Of a stretch of DNA of 14,739 bases, positions 7,244-14,739 are shown one piece after another. Each line of letters begins with the position of its first letter. The first letter of the stretch is position 1. Under the pieces are notes generated by a model. That model was not told the DNA's origin. It worked only from the letters and a program-made list of their open reading frames with translations, and ran no database searches. The stretch is from Desulfarculus sp. Its GTDB lineage: Bacteria; Desulfobacterota; Desulfarculia; Desulfarculales; Desulfarculaceae. The position numbers and the translations under genes were made by a program. Location: NCBI GenBank assembly GCA_020216625.1, contig JAIUYB010000009.1:1-14739 (forward strand), read 5' to 3'.

Positions 7244-7271
7244 CCCGGCCCCGCGGCCAAGCGGGGCCGGG
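7244..7271 (+). other. Perfect 11-bp GC hairpin between livK and livH
   Basis: CCCGGCCCCGC (7244-7254) and GCGGGGCCGGG (7261-7271) are exact reverse complements around the loop GGCCAA. The hairpin starts 12 bases after the livK stop and is not followed by T residues. Such stems after binding-protein genes commonly protect the upstream message from exonucleases or cause partial termination, giving excess binding protein over permease. That role is inferred here. Confidence 0.6.
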
Positions 7272-7306
7272 CCAACCGCCAACCTCGGTCTTGAAACGGG
7301 GCAATC

Positions 7307-8179
7307 GTGCTCACGGGCTACCTGATCTACGGGTTGATCAACAGTGTGGTTCTGGTGCTGGTGGCCTTGGGGTTCAACCTCACCTTCGGCATCAGCGGCG
7401 TGGCCAACTTCGCTTTTGGCGCGCTCTACGTCACCGCCGGCTTCCTGGCCTGGATCGGCCTCAACACCCTCTCCCTGCCCTACTGGGTCTCGGCCCCCCT
7501 GGCGGTGCTGATCACCGCCGTCCTGGCCGGCCTGCTCTATCGGGTGGTGGTGCTTAGGGTGCGCGGCTTGGTGGTCAGCGAGGTCATCGCCACCTTCGGG
7601 GTGGGCCTGGCCCTCTTGGAGCTGTTCCGCTTCCTGGGCTTCATCGGCTTCGAGTACACCCTGCCCGACGCCGGCGACTTCGGAGTATCGGTCTTGGGGG
7701 TGGTCATCGACTCCCAGCGACTCTTGATCGTGGCCATGGGCGCGGCTCTCACCGCCTTCCTCTGGCTATTCACCCGCTACACCACCACCGGCCGCGCCTT
7801 CCGGGCCATCGCTCAGGACGAGCACACCGCGCTGACCCTGGGCATCAACACCGAGCGTACCGCCACCATCGCGGTGGCCTTCGGCGCGGGCTACGCGGCC
7901 GTGGCCGCCCTGGTGATCCTGCCCCTGGGCACCATCGCGGTCAACGAGGGCTACAACGTGCTGGTCAACGCCCTGGCGGTCTGCATCGTCGGCGGCCTGG
8001 GCAGCACCCTGGGCGTGATCGTGGCCAGCTTCCTGATCGGCATGGCCCAGACCCTGACCGCCGCCTATCTGGGGACCCACTGGATGATGATCGTCAGCCT
8101 GGTGGCCATCCTGCTCATCCTGCTGGTGCGCCCCTCGGGGCTCTTCGGCAGCCACAAACAACTGGAGGAACGCATCTGA
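7307..8179 (+). CDS. livH: LivH-like permease of the HAAT-type ABC transporter
   Basis: A 290-residue, highly hydrophobic inner-membrane protein of the LivH family (usual length about 290-300). It has around eight membrane segments and the family opening YGLINSVVLVLVALGFNLTF (8-27) and GVANFAFGALYV (31-42). The cytoplasmic coupling loop, including FRAIAQDEHTALTLGIN (165-181), corresponds to the EAA-type contact with the ATPases. It also has the C-terminal signature IVGGLGSTLG. The start is GTG at 7307, with a modest ACGGGG upstream. An internal Met is not a better start because the first membrane segment would be truncated. Its TGA overlaps the livM ATG (TGATG). It forms the translocation channel with LivM. 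Confidence 0.9.
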   Translation: MLTGYLIYGLINSVVLVLVALGFNLTFGISGVANFAFGALYVTAGFLAWIGLNTLSLPYWVSAPLAVLITAVLAGLLYRVVVLRVRGLVVSEVIATFGVGLALLELFRFLGFIGFEYTLPDAGDFGVSVLGVVIDSQRLLIVAMGAALTAFLWLFTRYTTTGRAFRAIAQDEHTALTLGINTERTATIAVAFGAGYAAVAALVILPLGTIAVNEGYNVLVNALAVCIVGGLGSTLGVIVASFLIGMAQTLTAAYLGTHWMMIVSLVAILLILLVRPSGLFGSHKQLEERI

Positions 8180-9222
8180 TGGCGGCCGTGGCCACCAACC
8201 CGACCGCACCCAGCCCGGCCCGCCAGCGCAAGGAGCGCCTGGACCGCGGCATCAAGGTGCGCAGCGAGGACATCTACGCCCTGAATTCCTGGCGCGAGCT
8301 CGCCTACCTGCTGGCCCCCCGGGTCCTGCCGGTGATCCTAGTGCTGCTCCTGGGCTTCGGCGCCCCGCTGTATTGGCAACGGGTGCTGCTGTCCACCATG
8401 GTCTTCGGGCTTTTGGCGATCAGTTGGGACCTTCTGGCCCAGGCCGGCATGGTCTGCCTGGGCCAGGCCCTGTTCTTCGGGGTGGGAGCCTACATCGCCG
8501 GCATCCTCAACCACTATTTCGGCATCACGCCCTTTGTCACCATCCCCCTGGGGGCGCTGGGCGGGGGCCTGCTCTGCACCCTGCTGCTTTTGCCGGTGCT
8601 GCGCCTGCGCGGCATCTACTTCGCCATGGTCACCCTGATCCTGCCGCTGATGATCGAGCGCATCATCGAGGCCACCAAAATCTTCGGCGGCACCGAGGGC
8701 ATCAGCGGCCTGACCCCGCTGCCCGGCCACGGCCTGGAGCTGTTTCTGATCATGGCCGCCTTTTGGATCGCGCTCTTCGGCTTCCGCCGGATGATGACCA
8801 GCGACTACGGCTTGGTGCTCAAGGGCATCAACGACAACGACCGGGCGGTGATGAGCGCCGGCTTGAACATCTATCGCTACAAGGCCCAGATCCTGTTCCT
8901 GGCCGGATCCACCGGGGCCTTCGCCGGGGCCTTCATGACCCACGCCTACCAGTTCGTGGGCATGCCGGTCTTCGCCCTGGACTACTCCATCCTGCCCATC
9001 GCCTCGGCGGCGGTGGGCGGCCTGGGCACCCTGGCCGGACCCGCCCTGGGGGCCTTCATCCTGGTGCCGATGTCGGAGCTCCTGCGCGGCTTCGGCGGAC
9101 TGCGCATCGTCATCTACGCCGTGCTGCTGGTGGTCTTCACCGTGGGCCTGCCCGAGGGCGTGTTCCACTTCCTGCGCCGCAAGTACACCCAGTTCGAGCG
9201 GTGGGCGGAGGTGAGCAAATGA
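8179..9222 (+). CDS. livM: LivM-like permease of the HAAT-type ABC transporter
   Basis: A 347-residue inner-membrane permease. It carries LivM hallmarks: LRLRGIYFAMVTL (141-153), GGTEGISGL (170-178), the coupling loop YGLVLKGINDNDRAVMSAGL (210-229) and GGLGTLAGPALGA (280-292). About 45 residues precede the first membrane segment and are rich in charged residues (RQRKERLDRGIKVRSEDIY), forming a cytoplasmic extension as in many LivM proteins. GGAGG lies 10 bases before the ATG, which overlaps the livH stop. Its own stop overlaps livG (ATGA). It pairs with LivH. Confidence 0.9.
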   Translation: MAAVATNPTAPSPARQRKERLDRGIKVRSEDIYALNSWRELAYLLAPRVLPVILVLLLGFGAPLYWQRVLLSTMVFGLLAISWDLLAQAGMVCLGQALFFGVGAYIAGILNHYFGITPFVTIPLGALGGGLLCTLLLLPVLRLRGIYFAMVTLILPLMIERIIEATKIFGGTEGISGLTPLPGHGLELFLIMAAFWIALFGFRRMMTSDYGLVLKGINDNDRAVMSAGLNIYRYKAQILFLAGSTGAFAGAFMTHAYQFVGMPVFALDYSILPIASAAVGGLGTLAGPALGAFILVPMSELLRGFGGLRIVIYAVLLVVFTVGLPEGVFHFLRRKYTQFERWAEVSK

Positions 9223-9977
9223 GCGCCGAGGTGATCCTGGAGGTCAGGGACCTGGCCAAGAGCTTCGGCGGGGTGCGGGCCGTGGACGGCGTCAGCTTCT
9301 CGCTAAAACGCAACGAGCTGATGGGCGTCATCGGACCCAACGGCTCGGGCAAGACCACCCTGGTCAACCTCCTGAGCGGTTTCGTCAAGCCCGACGCGGG
9401 ACAAATCGTCTACCAGGGCCAGGACATCACCGGCTGGGCGCCCTACCGCATCGCCGAGCAGGGCATCGCCCGCACCTTCCAGATGGTCAAGCCCTTCTAT
9501 CAACTGCCGGCCTTCAAGAACCTGGTGGTTCCCCTGATCTCCCCCCGGGTCAAGCGCCTGGCCGGCGGGGCCTATGGCGACCGCGACGCGGTGGCCAAGG
9601 ATCTGCTGGAGGAGGTCGGCTTCGAGCGCGACTCCTGGGTCATCAACAAGCAGGCCGCGGTGCTGCCCCACGGCTACCTTAAGCGCCTGGAGCTGGCCCG
9701 CTGTCTGGCCTTGCGCCCCGACGTGCTGATCCTGGACGAGCTCTTCTCCGGCTTGTCCCTGGCCGAGGTGGCCAGCCTGGTGCCGGTGATCGAGAAGCTC
9801 ATGGTCCAGGGCAAGACCATCGTCATGGTCGAGCACCGCCTGAAGGAGCTCTTCCGCATCGCCGACCGGGTGATCGTGCTCAACTTCGGCCAAAAGATCG
9901 CCGAGGGCGAGCCGGAGGAGGTCATGGTCCAGGACGACGTGCGCAAGGCCTATCTGGGCAGCGAGGCGGAGGACTAA
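9219..9977 (+). CDS. livG: LivG-like ABC transporter ATP-binding protein
   Basis: A 252-residue ATPase subunit. Visible motifs are Walker A GPNGSGKTT (39-47), Q-loop Q88 in IARTFQ, Walker B DVLILDE (168-174) and switch histidine H206 in VEHRL. The ABC signature is LPHGYLKR (149-156) where LivG usually reads LPYGxQRR. The stretch after Walker B is LFSGLSLAEV instead of the usual P-A-A-G-L-N-P. The hydrolysis residues E174 and H206 are kept, so activity is expected. The C-terminus ends AYLGSEAED, in the style of LivG. The start overlaps the livM stop as ATGA. It powers transport with LivF. Confidence 0.9.
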   Translation: MSAEVILEVRDLAKSFGGVRAVDGVSFSLKRNELMGVIGPNGSGKTTLVNLLSGFVKPDAGQIVYQGQDITGWAPYRIAEQGIARTFQMVKPFYQLPAFKNLVVPLISPRVKRLAGGAYGDRDAVAKDLLEEVGFERDSWVINKQAAVLPHGYLKRLELARCLALRPDVLILDELFSGLSLAEVASLVPVIEKLMVQGKTIVMVEHRLKELFRIADRVIVLNFGQKIAEGEPEEVMVQDDVRKAYLGSEAED

Positions 9978-9982
9978 ACACC

Positions 9983-10729
9983 GTGCTCACCGTCACCGAG
10001 TTGATGGTCTTCTACGAGAACGCCCTGGCGGTCAACGAGCTTTCGCTCAAAGTCGAAACCGGCCAGGTGGTGGGCGTGATCGGCTCCAACAGCGCCGGCA
10101 AGACCACCCTGATGAACACCCTCTCCGGCCTGATCCTCGATCAGCAGATCAAGGAGAAGCGCAAGGGCGGCGAGCGCATCACCATCATGGGCAAGGTGGA
10201 GTTCGAGGGCCGGGACATCAGCCTGATGCCGGCCTACGAGCGGGTGCGCCTGGGCCTGGTGCTCTGCCGCGAGCGCCATCCGGTCTTCCCCGACAGCACC
10301 GTGCTGGAGAACCTGCTCATCGCCGGCCACCTCGGTTCCAAGGAGCAGGTGAAGCGGGCCACCGACCTGACCTTCGACCTGTTCCCCAACCTGGTGCGCT
10401 GGCGGCGGCGCAAGGCCGGGTTCCTATCCGGCGGCGAGCAGCAGATGCTGGCCATCGGCATGGCCCTGGTGGTGGGCCCCCGCCTGCTGCTCCTGGACGA
10501 GCCCTTGCTGGGCCTGTCGCCGGCCATGCAGCAGGTGGTGGTGGGGGCCATCAAGAACGTCCGCCGCCAGACCGGGGCCACCATCGTCATCGCCGAGCAG
10601 TTCGCCAGGCCGGTCCTGCCCATGATCGATCACGGCTACGTGATCGAGAACGGCATGCTCACCATGACCGGCACCGGCGCGCAGCTCATGGACAACCCTG
10701 AAATCAAAAGCGCCTACTTCGGCGTCTGA
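9983..10729 (+). CDS. livF: LivF-like ABC transporter ATP-binding protein
   Basis: A 248-residue ATPase subunit. Walker A is GSNSAGKTT (34-42), with Ser where Gly is usual. The signature LSGGEQQ (148-154) and Walker B LLLLDE (168-173) are intact. The switch position is Q206 in IAEQF, as is typical of LivF. Residues about 53-75 form a charged insert (DQQIKEKRKGGERITIMG) between Walker A and the Q-loop region that short LivF proteins lack. The usual VPEGR block reads LCRERHPVF (94-102). The GTG start at 9983 has GGAGGA nine bases upstream and follows the livG stop by five bases. The next gene starts eight bases after its stop. Confidence 0.9.
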   Translation: MLTVTELMVFYENALAVNELSLKVETGQVVGVIGSNSAGKTTLMNTLSGLILDQQIKEKRKGGERITIMGKVEFEGRDISLMPAYERVRLGLVLCRERHPVFPDSTVLENLLIAGHLGSKEQVKRATDLTFDLFPNLVRWRRRKAGFLSGGEQQMLAIGMALVVGPRLLLLDEPLLGLSPAMQQVVVGAIKNVRRQTGATIVIAEQFARPVLPMIDHGYVIENGMLTMTGTGAQLMDNPEIKSAYFGV

Positions 10730-10737
10730 GGGGCGGC

Positions 10738-12408
10738 ATGGAAAACAACCTGACCATCCCCGCGGCCTTCGACGCCATCGCGGCCCGTCAGCCGGACAAA
10801 GCCGCGGTGATCTATCTGGGAACCACCTATAGCTACGCCCGCCTCAAGGATCTGAGCGACGCCATGGCCGCGGGCCTCGTCCAGGCCGGGGTCCAGCCCG
10901 GCCAGCGGGTGGTGCTCTATCTCCCCAACTCGGTGCAGTGGCTGGTGGCCTGGCTAGGAGTGCTCAAGGCCGGGGCCGTGGCCGCGCCCATCACCCCCAT
11001 CTACACCGCCGAGGATCTGGCCTACGTGGCCAATGACACCGAGGCCGCGGCCGTGATCTGCCAGGACCGCAACTACGGCTACGTCACCCAGGCCATGGCC
11101 AAGTCAGGCCTGAAACGCATCGTGGTCAGCGGTTTGGTGGACCTGTTGCCGGCCTGGAAGCGCTTTTTCGGCTGGATGCTGGACGTGGTGCCCACCGGCA
11201 AAGCCGGCCGGGCCGAGCACACCATCACCCTGCGAAAGCTCCTGGCCGACGGCGCTGGCCAGGCCCCGCCCAGCCAGGCCGGGGCCGACCCCGACGCCGT
11301 GGCCGAGATCCTCTACACTGGCGGCACCACCCGCCACCCCAAGGGCGTGCCCATCACCCACCGCATGCTCATCAACGCCGCCCACGAGCAGCTCGGGGTC
11401 AGCCGGAGCCTGTTTCCGCCCGAGGAAAACGTGCTCCTGGGCTCGGCCCCCATGTTCCACGTTCTGGGCCAGACCTGCGGCCTGGGCACCCTGTTCACCT
11501 ATGGCGGCACCCTGGTCCTGCAACCCAGGGTCAACCTGGACGCCATGTTCGACGCCGTGGAGCGCTACGGCGTGCGCACCCTGATCGGGGTGCCGGCCCT
11601 GTACCGCATGATCCTGGAGCACGACCGCCTGGACAACTACGACCTTTCATCCCTGCTCTACTGCTTCAGCGGCGGCGACGTGCTACCCCTGGAGGTGGGC
11701 CGCCGCTGGCAGGAGCGCTTCGGCCGGCCCATCTACGTGGGTTATGGCTCCACCGAGACCGTGGGCGGTGTGTGCATGACCCTGCCCGAGGACCAGATGC
11801 CGGTGGGGGCCATGGGCCGCAAGCTGGCCAGCAAGGTCATCCGGGTGGTGGACCCCGCCTCCATGATCGAGATGCCCTTGGGCAAGCCCGGCGAACTCCT
11901 GGTCAGCGCCGATCCCATGGTGTCGGCCTACTGGAACAAGCCCGAGGAGACCGCCAGCTCCTTCGTGGACATCGACGGCCGACGCTATTACCGCACCGCC
12001 GACGTGGTGGCCCGCGATGAGGACGACTTCATGTATTTCGTCGACCGCACCGTGGACACCATCAAGCACAAAGGCTACCGGGTCAGCGCCTCGGAGATCG
12101 AGGCGGTGCTCCAGGAGCACCCCGCCGTGATCGAATCCTGCGTGGTGGGCGTGCCCGACGCCAAGGTGGGCGAGCGCATCAAGGCCTTCGTGGTGCTCAA
12201 GAAGGACAGCAAGGGCGTCACCGGCTACGACCTCATCTCCTTCTGCAAGGGACGGCTCATCGACTACAAGCTTCCCCAGTACATCGAGTTCCGCGACATG
12301 CTGCCCAAGTCCAAGGTCGGCAAACTGCTGCGGCGCGAGATCCGTTCCGAGGAAATGAGCCGGGTCGAGCAGAAGAAGGCCCCCCGCCCCAGCCAACCCG
12401 CCGCATAA
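10738..12408 (+). CDS. AMP-forming acyl-CoA synthetase / acid-CoA ligase (synthetase 2)
   Basis: A 556-residue ANL-superfamily ligase encoded at the end of the transporter operon, so its substrate is probably the imported acid. Motifs are phosphate loop YTGGTTRHPKG (193-203), GYGSTE (335-340), YRTAD (418-422), hinge DRTVDTIKHKGYRVS (436-450) and catalytic lysine K529 in KSKVGKLL. Two positions are unusual: the loop has G-G-T-T-R for the common S-G-T-T-G, and TAD replaces TGD. The catalytic aspartate and both key lysine regions remain, so I expect an active enzyme. The ATG at 10738 has a GAGGGGCGG site and follows livF by eight bases. It is only distantly similar to synthetase 1, so the two are unlikely to be recent duplicates. 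Confidence 0.9.
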   Translation: MENNLTIPAAFDAIAARQPDKAAVIYLGTTYSYARLKDLSDAMAAGLVQAGVQPGQRVVLYLPNSVQWLVAWLGVLKAGAVAAPITPIYTAEDLAYVANDTEAAAVICQDRNYGYVTQAMAKSGLKRIVVSGLVDLLPAWKRFFGWMLDVVPTGKAGRAEHTITLRKLLADGAGQAPPSQAGADPDAVAEILYTGGTTRHPKGVPITHRMLINAAHEQLGVSRSLFPPEENVLLGSAPMFHVLGQTCGLGTLFTYGGTLVLQPRVNLDAMFDAVERYGVRTLIGVPALYRMILEHDRLDNYDLSSLLYCFSGGDVLPLEVGRRWQERFGRPIYVGYGSTETVGGVCMTLPEDQMPVGAMGRKLASKVIRVVDPASMIEMPLGKPGELLVSADPMVSAYWNKPEETASSFVDIDGRRYYRTADVVARDEDDFMYFVDRTVDTIKHKGYRVSASEIEAVLQEHPAVIESCVVGVPDAKVGERIKAFVVLKKDSKGVTGYDLISFCKGRLIDYKLPQYIEFRDMLPKSKVGKLLRREIRSEEMSRVEQKKAPRPSQPAA

Positions 12409-12431
12409 GAGGAGAGCGGGGGGCCCTTTTT
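12378..12431 (+). terminator. Probable intrinsic terminator of the liv operon
   Basis: GGCCCCCCGC (12378-12387, inside the last codons of synthetase 2) and GCGGGGGGCC (12416-12425) are exact reverse complements. CTTTTT (12426-12431) follows at once. The 28-base loop holds the TAA stop. The stem is strong and the T-run adequate. The long loop and the partial coding location lower confidence. Confidence 0.5.
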
Positions 12432-12513
12432 GCCGCGCAAAAATGGTCTCCCCCCACTCCCTCCGAAAAAGGCCAGGGAAATGGCCGCGCCATTTCCCCG
12501 AGGGGTGGGAGTG
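12427..12513. repeat. Nested inverted repeats with identical CGC loops
   Basis: TTTTTGC-CGC-GCAAAAA (12427-12443) and GGGAAATGGC-CGC-GCCATTTCCC (12476-12498) are perfect hairpins. An outer arm pair CACTCCC (12455-12461) and GGGAGTG (12507-12513), extended by CC/GG past a T-T mismatch, encloses the second. The run of six Gs at 12418-12423 can also pair with six Cs at 12450-12455. The layout resembles a REP- or MITE-like non-coding element. I recognise no named family. Confidence 0.5.
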
Positions 12514-12571
12514 ACGGTTTGACCCGAACCGGCTTCGGTCGTTCAACCCGCCCCGGGGTCTGTTCTTCAAT
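12514..12571. other. Non-coding stretch with a bulged hairpin
   Basis: There is no gene here. GACCCGAA and TTCGGTC (12521-12540) pair with one bulged C around a CCGGC loop. Nothing else is recognisable. Confidence 0.3.
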
Positions 12572-12675
12572 CGTCCGCGCGAGGCGCCGCCCGGCGTCGT
12601 GGCGATCTCCCCTTTCTCTGCCCATCTCGGCAATAGCCGTCATTGCGAGAAGCCATGGCGCTGAAGCAATCTTCC
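12572..12675. repeat. Two diverged copies of a short palindromic interspersed repeat
   Basis: Copy 1 (12572-12610) and copy 2 (12638-12675) are about 38 bases each and share CGTC...GCGAG at the left and GC-A-ATCT...CC at the right. In copy 2 the ends ATTGC (12642-12646) and GCAAT (12666-12670) are inverted repeats. The form CGTCATTGCGAG...GCAATCT matches a short palindrome that I recall as scattered through many bacterial genomes between genes. The family link is from memory. Copy 1 is degraded (CCG for ATT). Confidence 0.55.
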
Positions 12676-12787
12676 GAAATCCATCCCTGCCGCCTTTCCT
12701 ATTTACCCCTATCCCGCCAACCAGTTGCCTCCCGACCCCGGTCGACGTAACATGGGGCCAGGCATCACCCCCAAATCCGGAAGCGCC
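12676..12787. other. Leader region upstream of serB
   Basis: No gene is recognisable. An in-frame ATG at 12752 would add 12 residues to SerB, but it lacks a ribosome site and family-like sequence. TATTTA at 12700-12705 might serve as a -10, but no convincing -35 lies at proper spacing. Confidence 0.3.
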
Positions 12788-14005
12788 ATGGCCGCCGAAA
12801 AACACCTGCTCATGGTCACCGTCTCCGGCCAAGACCGGCCAGGGATCACCGCCGCCTTCACCCGGGTGCTCCTGGAGCACAAGGTGGAGATCAAGGACAT
12901 CGAGCAGGCTTCGCTCAAGGACCTGCTGGGGCTATACCTGCTCCTGGAGCTGGACGCCGCCAGCCAGGGCGGTCAGGACAGCGTGATCAAGGATCTCTTG
13001 TTCGAGGGCAACCGCCTGGGGCTCACCGTCAACTTCCGCCTCTACACCCCCCGGGAGGCCAACGGCCACAACCACCGCAATCTCTACCTTCTCACCCACT
13101 TCGGCGGCACCGCCGGCCTGGCCGCCCTGAGCCGAGTCCTGGGCGAGGAGGGCGTCAACATCGAGATGATCCGCGCCATTGACCATGCCGGCTCCCTGGC
13201 CATGGAACTGCTCCTCGATCCGGACGGAGCCGAGATGGGCCGGGTCAAGAAACGCCTGATGCTCACCAGCCGCGAGCTGGGCTTCGACCTGGCCTTGCAG
13301 AGCCAGAGCGCCCATCGCAAGAACAAGCGCCTGATCTTCTTCGATCTCGACTCCACCCTGGTGGACCTGGAGATCATCGACGAGATGGCCAAGAAAAAGG
13401 GCGTGGGCCGCGAGGTGGCCCGCATCACCGAAAAGGCCATGCGCGGAGAGTTCGACTTCGAGGAGTCGCTGATCCAACGCGTCGCCCTGCTGAAGGGTCT
13501 GAGTCTGGCCGAGTTGGCCGAGATCCGTGACAACCTGGTGCTTTCCCCCGGCGTGGAGGAGGTCATCACCACCCTAAAATGGCTGGGCCTGGAGCTGGGG
13601 GTGGTCACTGGCGGGTTTGACTTCTTCGCCCAGGCGGTCAAGGAGCGCCTGGGCCTGCACCACGCCCACGCCAACCGCCTGGAGGTGCGCGCCGGCAAGC
13701 TCACCGGCCGGGTGGCCGGCGAGATCATCGACGCCGCCGGCAAGGCGCGGATTATCAGCCAGGTGGCCTGCCGCCGGGGCATCCTGATGGACCAGGTTGT
13801 CGCGGTGGGCGACGGCGCCAACGACGCCCTGATGCTGGGTCAGGCCGGCCTGGGCATCGCCTTCAACGCCAAGCGCCGCCTGCACGACGCCGCCCACGCC
13901 TCCCTGGGCCGAGGCGGGCTCACCAACCTGCTCCACCTCCTGGGAGTCAACGAGGCCGACATCGACGAGGCGGTGGCCACCCAGGGCCAGCAGGATTGCC
14001 TCTGA
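12788..14005 (+). CDS. serB: Phosphoserine phosphatase with two N-terminal ACT domains
   Basis: A 405-residue HAD-family enzyme for the last step of serine synthesis, dephosphorylating O-phosphoserine. The first ACT domain opens with MVTVSGQDRPGITAAFTRVL (9-28), and the second spans about 97-170. The phosphatase domain has the catalytic motif FFDLDST (184-190, nucleophile D186 and acid D188), VVTGGFDFF (272-280, Thr for the usual Ser), K319 in AAGKA, and metal ligand D342 in GDGANDALML (341-350). The length matches ACT-ACT-PSP enzymes, in which the ACT domains bind amino acids for feedback control. I chose ATG 12788 (GGAAG four bases upstream) because homology begins right after it; 12752 and TTG 12725 are alternatives. 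It appears unrelated to the upstream regulon. Confidence 0.9.
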   Translation: MAAEKHLLMVTVSGQDRPGITAAFTRVLLEHKVEIKDIEQASLKDLLGLYLLLELDAASQGGQDSVIKDLLFEGNRLGLTVNFRLYTPREANGHNHRNLYLLTHFGGTAGLAALSRVLGEEGVNIEMIRAIDHAGSLAMELLLDPDGAEMGRVKKRLMLTSRELGFDLALQSQSAHRKNKRLIFFDLDSTLVDLEIIDEMAKKKGVGREVARITEKAMRGEFDFEESLIQRVALLKGLSLAELAEIRDNLVLSPGVEEVITTLKWLGLELGVVTGGFDFFAQAVKERLGLHHAHANRLEVRAGKLTGRVAGEIIDAAGKARIISQVACRRGILMDQVVAVGDGANDALMLGQAGLGIAFNAKRRLHDAAHASLGRGGLTNLLHLLGVNEADIDEAVATQGQQDCL

Positions 14006-14034
14006 GCACCGGCCATCGGCCCAGGGCGACCGCG

Positions 14035-14060
14035 CGCCCGACGGGCGGGCTTGGTTTATT
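14035..14060 (+). terminator. Possible terminator after serB
   Basis: CGCCC-GAC-GGGCG (14035-14047) forms a 5-bp GC hairpin, followed after three bases by the T-rich TTGGTTTATT (14051-14060). It is short and the T tract is interrupted, so support is modest. It lies between convergent genes. Confidence 0.35.
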
Positions 14061-14115
14061 GCGCCACCCCCGACGAGAACCCGCTCGGCCTGTCCCAGCG
14101 CGCCCGCCTACCCCG

Positions 14116-14739
<624 letters not shown>

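Noticed and set aside
12725..12787. Longer SerB start at TTG 12725 or ATG 12752
   Set aside because: The extra residues are Pro/Gly-rich without family similarity, and neither start has a Shine-Dalgarno sequence.

Overview
The window is high-GC, densely coded bacterial DNA. Its gene families (ETF, a FadF/HdrD-type membrane Fe-S oxidoreductase, CoA ligases, a branched-chain-amino-acid-type ABC transporter, a TyrR/NtrC-like enhancer-binding protein) fit a Desulfobacterota (former Deltaproteobacteria) anaerobe. A Desulfarculales-like origin is my impression only; no marker gene here fixes the taxonomy.

Layout. Two operons diverge from a 389-base AT-richer control region (5566-5954). Leftwards (- strand) run tetR - fadF-like oxidoreductase - acyl-CoA synthetase 1 - etfB - etfA. 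The last gene is cut by the window edge, and two of the junctions are overlapping stop/start codons. Rightwards (+ strand) run livK-like binding protein - livH - livM - livG - livF - acyl-CoA synthetase 2, tightly packed from livH on. A probable intrinsic terminator closes the right operon. It is followed by about 380 non-coding bases rich in nested hairpins and two copies of a palindromic repeat, then a two-ACT-domain phosphoserine phosphatase (serB). A convergent partial gene for a sigma-54-dependent activator reaches the right edge.

How the genes work together (inference). The transporter would import a carboxylic acid, the two AMP-forming ligases would make it a CoA thioester, and acyl-CoA dehydrogenases encoded elsewhere would pass electrons to EtfAB. 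The FadF-like protein would reoxidise the ETF at the membrane and feed a quinone or thiol-type carrier. The TetR protein has a C-terminal part resembling regulators that sense CoA thioesters. Two near-identical operator-like sites (14 of 16 bases the same) lie just downstream of predicted promoters, each with a perfect TTGACA, one on each side of the divergent region. The window therefore looks like a self-contained uptake, activation and electron-disposal regulon for a fatty, branched or aromatic acid; the sequence does not reveal which.

The gene set itself is of known types. The parts most worth a second look are the shared operator pair, the competing hairpins in the liv leader, the perfect 11-bp hairpin between binding protein and permease, the degenerate motifs in LivG, LivF and synthetase 2, and the repeat-rich spacer before serB.
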